Positions 13,494-21,336 of a DNA stretch of 24,509 bases are shown here, piece after piece. Origin of the DNA: a virus; the IMG/VR virus record IMGVR_UViG_3300029957_000041, positions 1 to 24,509 of that record; one strand, 5' to 3'. The notes under the pieces were generated by a model. The model did not search any database, was not told where the DNA came from, and worked only from the letters and a program-made list of their open reading frames with translations. Within the stretch, counting starts at the first letter, position 1; each line of letters begins with the position of its first letter. The translations under genes and the position numbers were made by a program.

Positions 13494-13735
13494 AACCGCA
13501 AAACTTTTTTCTCGCGAACACCACGGTGGGCAAGCCGGAAACCGGCAAGGATGAAGTGGCGGCTCTGCCCATCTTCACCGATGGCGACCGCTGCCTATCC
13601 CGCTGGAAGATGACGTGGCGCGAACGGTTCAGCGCGTTCTTTTTTGGCACCGCTTGGGTATGGGTCAAATCAGGAAAAACCATGCCGCCGATGTTGATCC
13701 AGGCGAGCCGCAACCCGCAGGAGAAAATTAGATGA
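13490..13735 (+). CDS. Small protein between terminase and portal genes
   Basis: 81 aa. The sequence RWKMTWRERFSAFFFGTAWV followed by VKSGKTMPPMLI resembles short phage proteins I recall next to portal genes, which share the ERxSxxFFGxxW...SGxTxPP pattern. Role unknown. Both ends overlap the neighbouring genes by four bases (ATGA). The aromatic segment (about 46-58) may be membrane-peripheral. Confidence 0.7.
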   Translation: MKPQNFFLANTTVGKPETGKDEVAALPIFTDGDRCLSRWKMTWRERFSAFFFGTAWVWVKSGKTMPPMLIQASRNPQEKIR

Positions 13736-16008
13736 GATTTTTTGGCGACACAAAATCGGTCTCTCCCGCCGTCTCGGCGTTCTTCAACGGCACGGACGTT
13801 ATGGAGGACGGCAGCAACGGCGCGAAGATCACCACGCCATACGCGCAATCGAGCTGGGTCTACATCGCCATCAACCGGTTGGCCAAGAAAGTTTCGTCTA
13901 TTCCATTTCGCATCTCGCGCGTGGGCAGCGGCAATGCCAAGCGCATCCGAGCGCTGCGCAGTTCCTCCGATCCGCGCCACTGCCGATTCATCACCAAGGC
14001 GCTTGGCGAGACGATCATCGAGAGCGGCGATGTGGTGGACCTGTTCAACCGCCCGCATCCCACGATGAACCGGCAGCTATTCTGGGAGATGGTGGTGACG
14101 TGGAATTGTCTGCGCGGCGAGTTCTTCATCATGCCGCTGGATGGCGCGGACGGTACGGTGGATCTCACCGAGCGCAACCCACGAGTGGAGCGTTTGCTCA
14201 CGGTGCCCACGGAACTTTTCTGGCACATCGTGCAAGGTTACGACCTCAAGGCATGGCGCTACACGGGCAGCCCGCTGCTCACGCCACTACCTTCAGAAAT
14301 CCTTTCGCCTGGGGAAATCATCCACAGCCGCACGCCTAACCCGTATCTCTACTGGCGCGGCATGAGTCCGCTGTTTCTGGCCATGGGCCCAGCGGGCGCG
14401 GATTACGCAGCCAGCCAATACGCCAAGGGCTACTGGATGAATAACGCCGACACTGGCGTGATCGTAACCACCGAACAGCAATGCGCGCCCGATCAGCGCG
14501 AGGCTATTCTCACCGCGCTACGCGAGCGCAAAAGAAAGGCCGGCACGGCAGACCGTCCGCTGTTCCTCTGGGGCGGCGCAAAGGTGGAAAAACCGCAACT
14601 CTCCGGCATGGAGCAGCAGTTCATCGAGAACCGCAAGATGAACCGGCAGGAGATTGCCGCCATCTACGAAGTGCCAGATAGCATCATGGGCTTCAGTGAG
14701 GCCAAGGCCAGCGCACTCTCTGGCGGCGGCGACGCCATCCAGCAGGAACAGATCGGTTTTCTGGAAAATACCATCTGCCCGCTCTGCTGCCACATCGAGG
14801 CCGCGATCGAGCCGGTCATAAAAACATTTGGCGAAGATCTCATCGGCTGGTTCGACGTGGACAGCCAGCCGGCCATGCAGGCTGCACGCCGCGCCCGCGT
14901 GGACACTGCCGCCAAAGCCTTCGCCATCGGCGCGAGCTTCAACGATGTGAACACGGTGTACGACCTCGGCTTCGAGAAAAAGCCCTGGGGCGATCTGAGC
15001 TACCTGCCGTTTAACCTGCAACAGGTCGGGGAGACACCCGAGCCGTTGCCGAGTGAAACCGAACCGGACGGAGACGAGGCGAAGAGCAATCCGTTTTCCG
15101 CGATGCGATCGCTGCTCTCCGGCATCAAGACCACGCCGCAAGTCCGCAAGCCAAGCGTGGACGTGGTCAATCTCTGGAAAGCGCACATCACGGCGCGGCG
15201 TGCGGCCGTCAAGATGTTCGAAGGCAAGATTGGCAAAGTGGTGATGAGATTCCGCACCAGCACGCTGGCCAAGCTAAACGAGATTCACCTGGAGAAATCC
15301 GCCGGGCGCATGGGCGAGATCAAGAGCCTGATCGATCTGATTTTTCACGCGACTAGTTTCGGCAAGGCGTTGAACACGGAATTGGAAACGCCGCTGCGTA
15401 GCACCTTACAGAGCGCCGGCGACCAGATGCGCGCCGAACTCGGCCAGGATGATCCGTGGAAGTATCCGCCGCAGGCCGTACAGGAATTTCTCGCCAGCCG
15501 CACTCAGAAGATCGCGGGCGTGGGCGACACGCTCCGCAACCAGCTCAACACCGCGCTCACGGACGGCATGGAAGCCGGCGAGACGACGGACGAACTGGCG
15601 GCCCGGCTCAAGGGCGTCTTCAACGAGTTCACCGATGGCGGCGCGCGGCGCGTGGCGCAGACGGAAGTAAACACCGCCTACAACACCGCCCGGCACGAGG
15701 CGATGACGGACGCGGGCATCGAATACAAATCCTGGTTGAGCAGCCACGGCCCGCACGTGCGGCCCGCGCATGCCGAAGCCGAAGAGGTCTATCTTAACGA
15801 ACCCATCCCGCTGGATGAGCCGTTCGACGTGGGCGGCGACCAGATGATGTTCCCCGGCGACGACAGCCTTGGCGCGGACGTGAGCAATATCATCAACTGC
15901 CAGTGTATCCAGCTCGCGGCGCAGAAACAGAGCGAAGACGACAAGAGTGCCACCTATAAGATTTTCGGAGCGGGGACGATGACCTTTGACCGCCAAGGTA
16001 CCAAGTGA
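13732..16008 (+). CDS. Portal protein fused to MuF-like head morphogenesis domain
   Basis: 758 aa, much longer than a plain portal. Residues about 30-430 are an HK97-type portal (SWVYIAINRLAKKVSSIPFR, HSRTPNPYLYWRGMSPLF, and QEIAAIYEVPDSIMG, a hallmark of the family). A linker with acidic and basic stretches follows. Residues about 600-728 are a Phage_Mu_F-type domain (RRVAQTEVNTAYNTARHEAM, HVRPAH, and NIINCQC near 719-725). The portal forms the ring at the DNA entry vertex; MuF proteins are minor head proteins, often ejected or part of the vertex. In Mu these are two genes (gp29 and gp30), and the Mu portal is of another family. One frame with no internal stop. Confidence 0.88.
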   Translation: MRFFGDTKSVSPAVSAFFNGTDVMEDGSNGAKITTPYAQSSWVYIAINRLAKKVSSIPFRISRVGSGNAKRIRALRSSSDPRHCRFITKALGETIIESGDVVDLFNRPHPTMNRQLFWEMVVTWNCLRGEFFIMPLDGADGTVDLTERNPRVERLLTVPTELFWHIVQGYDLKAWRYTGSPLLTPLPSEILSPGEIIHSRTPNPYLYWRGMSPLFLAMGPAGADYAASQYAKGYWMNNADTGVIVTTEQQCAPDQREAILTALRERKRKAGTADRPLFLWGGAKVEKPQLSGMEQQFIENRKMNRQEIAAIYEVPDSIMGFSEAKASALSGGGDAIQQEQIGFLENTICPLCCHIEAAIEPVIKTFGEDLIGWFDVDSQPAMQAARRARVDTAAKAFAIGASFNDVNTVYDLGFEKKPWGDLSYLPFNLQQVGETPEPLPSETEPDGDEAKSNPFSAMRSLLSGIKTTPQVRKPSVDVVNLWKAHITARRAAVKMFEGKIGKVVMRFRTSTLAKLNEIHLEKSAGRMGEIKSLIDLIFHATSFGKALNTELETPLRSTLQSAGDQMRAELGQDDPWKYPPQAVQEFLASRTQKIAGVGDTLRNQLNTALTDGMEAGETTDELAARLKGVFNEFTDGGARRVAQTEVNTAYNTARHEAMTDAGIEYKSWLSSHGPHVRPAHAEAEEVYLNEPIPLDEPFDVGGDQMMFPGDDSLGADVSNIINCQCIQLAAQKQSEDDKSATYKIFGAGTMTFDRQGTK

Positions 16009-16010
16009 AC

Positions 16011-16148
16011 ATGAACCAACGCCCACAATTCGATTTAAGCGCAACCGGAACTCCACGCTCCGAAGACCGGCGCTCGTTGCAATCGCCTCTGCAAGGCGGC
16101 AATGGCGCGTTGCAATGGTCAAATTTGACTGTGAACCACCACTCATAA
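16011..16148 (+). CDS. Possible 45-aa ORF filling the portal-protease gap
   Basis: Translated by hand: MNQRPQFDLSATGTPRSEDR and 25 more residues ending at TAA 16146-16148. It starts 2 nt after the portal stop and ends 4 nt before the protease ATG, so it fills the gap exactly. It is hydrophilic with no recognisable domain and no clear Shine-Dalgarno. It may be only an open spacer. Confidence 0.35.
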   Translation: MNQRPQFDLSATGTPRSEDRRSLQSPLQGGNGALQWSNLTVNHHS

Positions 16149-16152
16149 AATC

Positions 16153-16863
16153 ATGAAACACCTATTGCCATCAGAATTAGAGAAAGCCCTTGGCGCACGG
16201 GTTGTGACACTCAACTCCGGTGCGCGGGGCATCCGCGGCGGAATGACTTGCACAGTCAAGGACCTCGGCGGCGATGAGCCGGTGATGGACTTCATCGGCA
16301 GCGACGGTGGCGTGGACCGCTACAACGAGGTGATCGACCAGAGCGGCTGGGACTTGGAAGCCTTCCGCGCCAACCCGGTGATCCCGGACTGCCATGATTA
16401 TTCCAGCATCGCCAAAATCCTTGCCCGTGCCGACAGCGTGCAGGTGACGGACGGACGGCTCGTGGACCGCGTGCGTTTCTGCGTGGAAAATCCGATGGGC
16501 CTGCTCGCCTACAAGATGGCCAAGGGAGGTTTCATCAAGAGCCAGTCGGTCGGTTTCATCCCCCTCGAATGGGTGAACGGCTCGGGCGAAAACCAGCCTG
16601 AGCGCACCTACAAGAAATGTGAGCTGCTGGAAATCTCGCTCGTCGTCGTACCTGCCAATCCCGGCGCGACCATCGGGCTGGCGCTCAAGAGCGGCGCGAT
16701 CCAGCGCGGCGACGTGATGGATGTCGTCAAGTTCCTCAAACAATTTTGCAGCGAAGAAAAGACAAATCCCGATGACCTGGCTGGCGCGTCCGTCGCGGGA
16801 ATTTATGACGCGCATTTGTTGCGAATCGCCCGGGGCCTCAAAGAGGTCATGAACCAGGCGTGA
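16153..16863 (+). CDS. Prohead maturation protease (HK97 family, S78-like)
   Basis: 236 aa. Candidate catalytic residues: H81 in DCHDYSS, S132 in IKSQSVGFIP, and E160 in LLEISLVVVPANPGA. This H/S pattern and the ExSxVxxPAN end are typical of HK97-type prohead proteases. It cleaves the N-terminal scaffold (delta) domain of the major capsid protein encoded next and then itself. The C-terminal 50 residues are a helical tail. The leader reads CATAAAATC before ATG and lacks a Shine-Dalgarno. Confidence 0.9.
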   Translation: MKHLLPSELEKALGARVVTLNSGARGIRGGMTCTVKDLGGDEPVMDFIGSDGGVDRYNEVIDQSGWDLEAFRANPVIPDCHDYSSIAKILARADSVQVTDGRLVDRVRFCVENPMGLLAYKMAKGGFIKSQSVGFIPLEWVNGSGENQPERTYKKCELLEISLVVVPANPGATIGLALKSGAIQRGDVMDVVKFLKQFCSEEKTNPDDLAGASVAGIYDAHLLRIARGLKEVMNQA

Positions 16864-16900
16864 CCAGTTCAATCAACAACCACCAAATAAAATTCCGTTT

Positions 16901-18388
16901 ATGAAACAAACCTTCCGCAAATACAAAAACCTGATCAGCCTCACGGCGGTCGGTCTGCTGGCCGTGGCACTCACGGTCCTCACCGGCAACGTCGCCAGCG
17001 GCATTGCCATCATCGGTCTCTGGCAGCTCTCGCAGTTCGCCATGAGCCGCAAACCCGGCTACTGCTTTACCGCCGTGCTCACGCCCGAACAGGTCAAGGA
17101 GTTCGATCAGATCCTGACGAGCTTCAAGGGCTACGACGGGCTGTTCAAGGAACTGCTCGACGTGTCCAAGTCCGAAGGTGGATTCGCGGCGATCAAGAAA
17201 TTGCCCGAGCTGCTCAAGACCGAACAGAAACGCAACGACGAGCTGCACGGCGAATTGAAGAAGCTGCGCAAGCAGGCGGCCGCCTTTGCTGGTAACACCG
17301 GCGTGCGCTGGATCGGTAACGTCCCGTTTGTCACCGACGACTGTGCTCGCGCCCTGACCAGTTGCGTCATCCTTGACATCGCGCGGATCGGAGAAAAGGC
17401 GATGAACGCCCTGACGCCGCACCAGCGGAATCATGAAGGCTTGATCCAGCGCGCATGCGAACATTTGGGCATCGAACAAAAAGCGGCGCTGACTGGCACG
17501 GAAATCCCGCTGCCCACCGTCTATGTGCCGCAGATCGTGGAGCTAGTCTGGAAGTATGGCCAGGCCCGGCAATACGCTACCGTGTTTCCGCTCGGTGCCG
17601 GCACCGTCAAGTTCCCCCGATTGAAAGCCGGTGAAGACGACTTCGGTTTCCTCGGCGTCGGCACGGCCGGCATGAGCCAGAGCGTCACGGAAAAGAAGGT
17701 CACTGCCGAACTCGTCACGTTCACCGCGAACAAGGCGGGCGGTTTGATCCGCATCCCCACCGAACTGGAAGAAGACACGTTCGTCCAGATCGGCCAGTTC
17801 CTCGCGCGCTACATCGGCCGCCAACTCGCCAAGCTGGAAGACAAGACCGTGTTCCTCGGCGACGGCACGAGCACTTATGCGAACATCACCGGCGTCGGCC
17901 CGTATTGTGTGGCCAACTCCACCTATCTGGTGAGCATGGCCTCGGGCAAAACCAAACCGTCTGACGCGACTCTGGCGAACTTCCGTAAATTGCGCGCCCT
18001 TGTGAGCGACGCCGTCTTGAACGGCACCAATGCCGCGTACTATATGAAGCCCACGATGGAACAGCTCCTCGTCAGCTTCAACACCATCGGATCGCCGTTG
18101 ATCTACCGCCCACAGCAGGGGGTGCAGCCGGCCACGCTGGACGGCTTCCCGATCCACTGGATTGGTGTCGGCCAGGGCTATGCGGAAACCGCCGCTCCCA
18201 GCACGTTCCTCGCCTTCTTCGGCGACCTCAGCTATGTGACGCTCGCTGAACGTGGCGCGCCCCGCGTGGAGATCAGCCGGGAAGTGTTCTTCGCCACGGA
18301 CGAACTGGCGATGCGCGCCCTGGAACGCATCGACGTGGAAATGATGGCCGTGGACGCCATGAGCGCGCTGCAGACTGCGGCCAACTAA
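16901..18388 (+). CDS. Major capsid protein, HK97 fold, with hydrophobic N-terminus
   Basis: 495 aa. Residues about 145-490 fit Phage_capsid: GTEIPLPTVYVPQIVELVWK, KFPRLKAGEDDFGFLG, RQLAKLEDKTVFLGDGTST (E-loop/spine region) and a C-terminal P/A-domain end (SREVFFATDELAMRALERID). Residues 60-125 are helical, as in a delta scaffold domain. Oddly, residues 1-10 are basic and 11-47 form two hydrophobic helices (LISLTAVGLLAVALTVLTG and ASGIAIIGLWQL), looking like a membrane hairpin. The next Met (49) has no better initiation signal, and neither start has a Shine-Dalgarno; the 37-base leader is AC-rich (CAATCAACAACCACCAAATA). The N-terminal part would be removed by the protease encoded upstream. 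Confidence 0.9.
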   Translation: MKQTFRKYKNLISLTAVGLLAVALTVLTGNVASGIAIIGLWQLSQFAMSRKPGYCFTAVLTPEQVKEFDQILTSFKGYDGLFKELLDVSKSEGGFAAIKKLPELLKTEQKRNDELHGELKKLRKQAAAFAGNTGVRWIGNVPFVTDDCARALTSCVILDIARIGEKAMNALTPHQRNHEGLIQRACEHLGIEQKAALTGTEIPLPTVYVPQIVELVWKYGQARQYATVFPLGAGTVKFPRLKAGEDDFGFLGVGTAGMSQSVTEKKVTAELVTFTANKAGGLIRIPTELEEDTFVQIGQFLARYIGRQLAKLEDKTVFLGDGTSTYANITGVGPYCVANSTYLVSMASGKTKPSDATLANFRKLRALVSDAVLNGTNAAYYMKPTMEQLLVSFNTIGSPLIYRPQQGVQPATLDGFPIHWIGVGQGYAETAAPSTFLAFFGDLSYVTLAERGAPRVEISREVFFATDELAMRALERIDVEMMAVDAMSALQTAAN

Positions 18389-18413
18389 ACCTGAACGCAT
18401 AAATTGAAACTGG

Positions 18414-18448
18414 CCCGCGCCGGGCGAAGTAAAGTCGGCGCGGGTTTT
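18414..18448 (+). terminator. Intrinsic terminator after capsid gene
   Basis: CCCGCGCC (18414-18421) pairs perfectly with GGCGCGGG (18437-18444), with a 15-base loop followed by TTTT. It lies 26 bases after the capsid stop. A partial terminator here is common and would raise the capsid dose over the tail genes. Confidence 0.75.
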
Positions 18449-18479
18449 CAAACCAAAAATATATCAGCCCATTAACATC

Positions 18480-19082
18480 ATGAAAAATACTCTCAAAAAA
18501 GTTATCATCGTCGGCGCTGTTTGCGCCGTCATCGCGGCGGCGGCTATTGCAGCCCTGCCAACGTTCCTCAGTAAAGCAGCCACCGGCTCCACGGTCGCGC
18601 GGGCAATTTTCCCGCAAGACCCGACCTCGCAGATCCGCGTGGTCAGCGCCATCAGTTCGAGCGACCTATCGAGCAGCACGTTGAAGTTCTACTCGGGTGG
18701 CACGGCCACCTATACCGTGGCCACCAATGCCACCAGCAGCACAAACCTCTACGTCGCCAGCACGAACGGATTCGCGCTGAACAACGTGGTTTATGTGCAG
18801 GGCACCGGCTCCAACGTCGTGGCCACGGTCACCAGCCTGGTCAGTTCCACGAACGTGGGATTGTCCGCGGCCATCGGCGCGAATGTGGGCTTGAACTGCG
18901 AGGTGGAAATCCTCGGCAGCGCATTGCCGACGCTCGCGGTTGGCGCGACAACCAATAAGACGTTTGCCAGCGACGGCCTTGTCGTGGGCAACTACGGCCG
19001 CGCGCTCGTCGTGGAACAAACCGGCACCGGTTACAGCTCGCTGGACAGCGTGACTGTTCATTACGACAGCGCCGCTTATTGA
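18480..19082 (+). CDS. Signal/anchor-bearing head-associated protein
   Basis: 200 aa. Residues 1-7 are basic (MKNTLKK) and 8-30 hydrophobic (VIIVGAVCAVIAAAAIAALP), like a signal peptide or anchor. The rest is beta-rich and Ser/Thr/Gly/Val-rich (FYSGGTATYTVATNATSSTN; VALDSVTVHYD-like end), resembling a decoration or fibre-type protein. Gene position right after the major capsid protein favours a head decoration role. The start follows ATTAACATC with no Shine-Dalgarno. Family not recognised. Confidence 0.65.
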   Translation: MKNTLKKVIIVGAVCAVIAAAAIAALPTFLSKAATGSTVARAIFPQDPTSQIRVVSAISSSDLSSSTLKFYSGGTATYTVATNATSSTNLYVASTNGFALNNVVYVQGTGSNVVATVTSLVSSTNVGLSAAIGANVGLNCEVEILGSALPTLAVGATTNKTFASDGLVVGNYGRALVVEQTGTGYSSLDSVTVHYDSAAY

Positions 19083-19124
19083 CGAAACTTTCGCCGTGGT
19101 CTGGTCCCCGCGGCGAGAACCGGG

Positions 19125-19154
19125 GCGGTGGGCGACCCCAAAATCGCCTACCGC
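19125..19154 (+). other. RNA hairpin between late genes
   Basis: GCGGTGGGCGA (19125-19135) pairs with TCGCCTACCGC (19144-19154) over 11 bp with one G-U pair and an eight-base loop CCCCAAAA. There is no T-run, so it is not a classical terminator. A second short stem CCCCG (19106-19110)/CGGGG (19121-19125) abuts it. It may be a processing or stability element, or nothing. Confidence 0.45.
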
Positions 19155-19168
19155 CTCACCTTAACAAA

Positions 19169-19342
19169 ATGAAATCGGAAAGCGAAAAGCAGAAAGCGGA
19201 AAAGCCCGTTGCCACGGCGTTGCAGCAGCCGCCCGAGAATCGGGCGATGCCGTCGCCGGCAGACCGCCCATTGCCCAACGGCGCTCCGGATTTCACCAAG
19301 CGCCGGCCGGGCGTGTTCTCTCGCTCCATTTTACCTAGTTGA
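19169..19342 (+). CDS. Hypothetical 57-aa disordered protein
   Basis: The ATG at 19169 (MKSESEKQKAEKPVATALQQ) follows TTAACAAA; the frame opens further upstream at 19079 through the hairpin region, which is less likely. The protein is Lys/Glu- then Pro/Ala-rich and likely disordered, ending 4 nt before the connector ATG. No family recognised. Confidence 0.5.
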   Translation: MKSESEKQKAEKPVATALQQPPENRAMPSPADRPLPNGAPDFTKRRPGVFSRSILPS

Positions 19343-19346
19343 TTTT

Positions 19347-19973
19347 ATGCTCACCGGATTTTCAACGCTCAACTATCTCAAGAGCCAACTGCTCCCGGAA
19401 TCATCACGCCTGTCTGAGGCGTATGACGCAGTGCTGACAAACCTCGGGCGCGGCGTGGCCGGCACGTTCGACAATTACTGCCAGCGGAAATTCGCGCGGG
19501 CCGTGGGCGAAGTGGAGATCCTGCCCGCCGACAAATGCCAGTTTTTACTTTCCCGCTTTCCCATCGAGAGCATCAGTGCCATCGACTACAAAGAGACCGA
19601 GGCGCTCGGCTGGGTGGCGCAGACCATCAACACCTACGTTAACACCATCAACAACGGCAGCGGCGTGGTATATCTTCCAGATGGCGCGGATGCGGGCCCA
19701 TTCTACGCGCAACTGAGATTCACCTACACCGGCGGCTATTGGATTGATGACACCGACGATCTGAGCGGCGCCGTGCCGGCGGGGCAAATTGCTTTGCCGG
19801 ATGTTATCCGTGCTGCCTGGCTGCTGCAGTGCCGCGAGGTGTGGAATCAGACTGACAAGCTCGGTGGCAACCTCGTGGCCGATGTGGCCAAGCAGCCCAC
19901 GTTCAAAAACCTCGAACTCGTACCGCAGGTTAAACAGGACCTCGGCAGCTTTGTACGGTTCAACCTGGTATGA
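19347..19973 (+). CDS. Head-tail connector/adaptor-like protein
   Basis: 208 aa from the ATG at 19347; the frame opens at 19209 but that part overlaps the 57-aa gene. An N-terminal helix (LNYLKSQLLPESSRLSEAYD) with NYCQRKFARAVGE, a strand region (KCQFLLSRFPIESISAIDYK) and a C-terminal helix (PDVIRAAWLLQCREVWNQTD) match the general plan of HK97 gp6-like adaptors, which sit under the portal. The gene order (capsid, then adaptor, then gp10-like) supports this. Its TGA overlaps the next ATG. Confidence 0.7.
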   Translation: MLTGFSTLNYLKSQLLPESSRLSEAYDAVLTNLGRGVAGTFDNYCQRKFARAVGEVEILPADKCQFLLSRFPIESISAIDYKETEALGWVAQTINTYVNTINNGSGVVYLPDGADAGPFYAQLRFTYTGGYWIDDTDDLSGAVPAGQIALPDVIRAAWLLQCREVWNQTDKLGGNLVADVAKQPTFKNLELVPQVKQDLGSFVRFNLV

Positions 19974-20596
19974 GCCTGCAAATTGCCATCACCCTAACGC
20001 CTCAAGCGGAAGCTCTGGTGCAGAACGCCAAGAGCTTTCCCACTCGGCTGCCGGCGGCGATGGCGCGCACGCTCGACCAGCAGAACCTGCTCACGGTTTC
20101 GCACATCCAGAAGAAATATCTTTCGTTCTCAAAGAGCGGCCCAACCACCTCGGAAGGTTTACGCGCCATCAGCACGCCGGGCTTTCGAGGCACGCTGCGC
20201 GCCAGCAAGGCGAGCATCATTGGAGCAGCCAACGGCCAAGGAGTTTCGGCTTCGATTGGCAGCAACATCACGAAGAAAGGTTTCAGCTATCCGGCCCTAC
20301 ACGAGTTCGGCGGCATCGTGCATCATCCTGCGCGGACCGGATCGGTGCGGCTGCGCACCACGGCGGGCGGAAACATCCTGCGGCAGCCAGGCCGCGGCGG
20401 CGCGATGTTCGCCGGAAAACGCCATACGCGCTTCAAGGTGGTGCAATACCAGGGCAAGGCTTACAACGTGACCTATCCCGCCCGCGCTCCGATCCGGCGC
20501 GGCATTGCTGACCGCAAACCGGACTACACCGCGGCCCTAAGCGCCACGGTGGTGAAAACCTTTCTCGGAAAAGATTTCCCCGGAGGTGCCGCGTGA
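19970..20596 (+). CDS. HK97 gp10-like tail-completion/minor tail protein
   Basis: 208 aa. The region GFSYPALHEFGGIVHHPA (about 103-120) and the end YPARAPIRRGIADRKP (166-181) carry the H-E-F-G-x and R-P/A-x-R-P-x motifs common in gp10/minor-tail-Z type proteins at the head-tail joint. The N-terminal half is helical and basic. Overlaps the adaptor stop and the next GTG by four bases. Confidence 0.7.
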   Translation: MSLQIAITLTPQAEALVQNAKSFPTRLPAAMARTLDQQNLLTVSHIQKKYLSFSKSGPTTSEGLRAISTPGFRGTLRASKASIIGAANGQGVSASIGSNITKKGFSYPALHEFGGIVHHPARTGSVRLRTTAGGNILRQPGRGGAMFAGKRHTRFKVVQYQGKAYNVTYPARAPIRRGIADRKPDYTAALSATVVKTFLGKDFPGGAA

Positions 20597-21315
20597 GCTT
20601 CACCGATTTCATCCGATTGCAGAACGATGGTGCGCAGGCATTGCTGGGCGATACAGATCTGGCCAATGTGAACATCGTCACGCGCCACCGGCTCGTGCAG
20701 GACGGTTCACGGATGCCCGACCAGACGCTGGCGGCGGAAGTGCTCGCCTACACCACGCCGCGGGGAGGCCGGCAAGGTCTCGGCATCATCGTTGAAATCC
20801 CCGAGGTGAGCGTGGAACATCCCAACTTGCCCGGTCCGGAATGTTTCATCATCCAGACGTTCCTGATCCTGGAAGACCGGGTGCAGAATCTCGGGCCGAC
20901 CACCGGCACGCTCAAGCCCGCCGACCAAGCCGGCCAGCGTATCCTGGAACTCATGCACGGTTTGAACGTGGAGGGCGTGGGCCAATGGTTCGCCGAGCGC
21001 AACGCCATGCAGGCCGCGCCGGACTTCGAACCGCTCGACGCTTTCCGGGTGCGGCTCAAGCTGCGGTTGCAACGCGACCAGAGCGAACGCTGCGCCAATC
21101 CGGCTATCACCGAAGCCACCGGCACGATCACCTTGGACACCACAGACGACGGGGTCATCTGGTACACGACCGATGGCAGCTATCCCGCGCCGGGAAACAT
21201 CCAGGCAAAACAATTCAGCGCACCGTTCCAGGCCGACGTCGGCACGGTCATCCGCTGGGCCGCGTATTCGCCGTTGCGGCCGCAATCCCACGTCGGCAAA
21301 GCCACCGTCACCTAA
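20593..21315 (+). CDS. Tail terminator-like protein with chitobiase-like C-terminal domain
   Basis: 240 aa, GTG start overlapping the upstream TGA (GTGA). Residues 1-165 fit the position and alpha/beta pattern of a tail terminator or completion protein (QGLGIIVEIPEVSVEHPNLP; FRVRLKLRLQRDQ), though I cannot name its family with certainty. Residues 172-240 resemble the chitobiase/beta-hexosaminidase C-terminal domain, with the hallmark IWYTTDGSYPAPG at 189-201 and IRWAAYSP after it. Such domains are beta-sandwich modules that often sit on secreted carbohydrate enzymes. In a phage it could be a surface-exposed binding module on the tail. Confidence 0.65.
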   Translation: MSFTDFIRLQNDGAQALLGDTDLANVNIVTRHRLVQDGSRMPDQTLAAEVLAYTTPRGGRQGLGIIVEIPEVSVEHPNLPGPECFIIQTFLILEDRVQNLGPTTGTLKPADQAGQRILELMHGLNVEGVGQWFAERNAMQAAPDFEPLDAFRVRLKLRLQRDQSERCANPAITEATGTITLDTTDDGVIWYTTDGSYPAPGNIQAKQFSAPFQADVGTVIRWAAYSPLRPQSHVGKATVT

Positions 21316-21336
21316 ACACTAAACCTAAATAAAATT

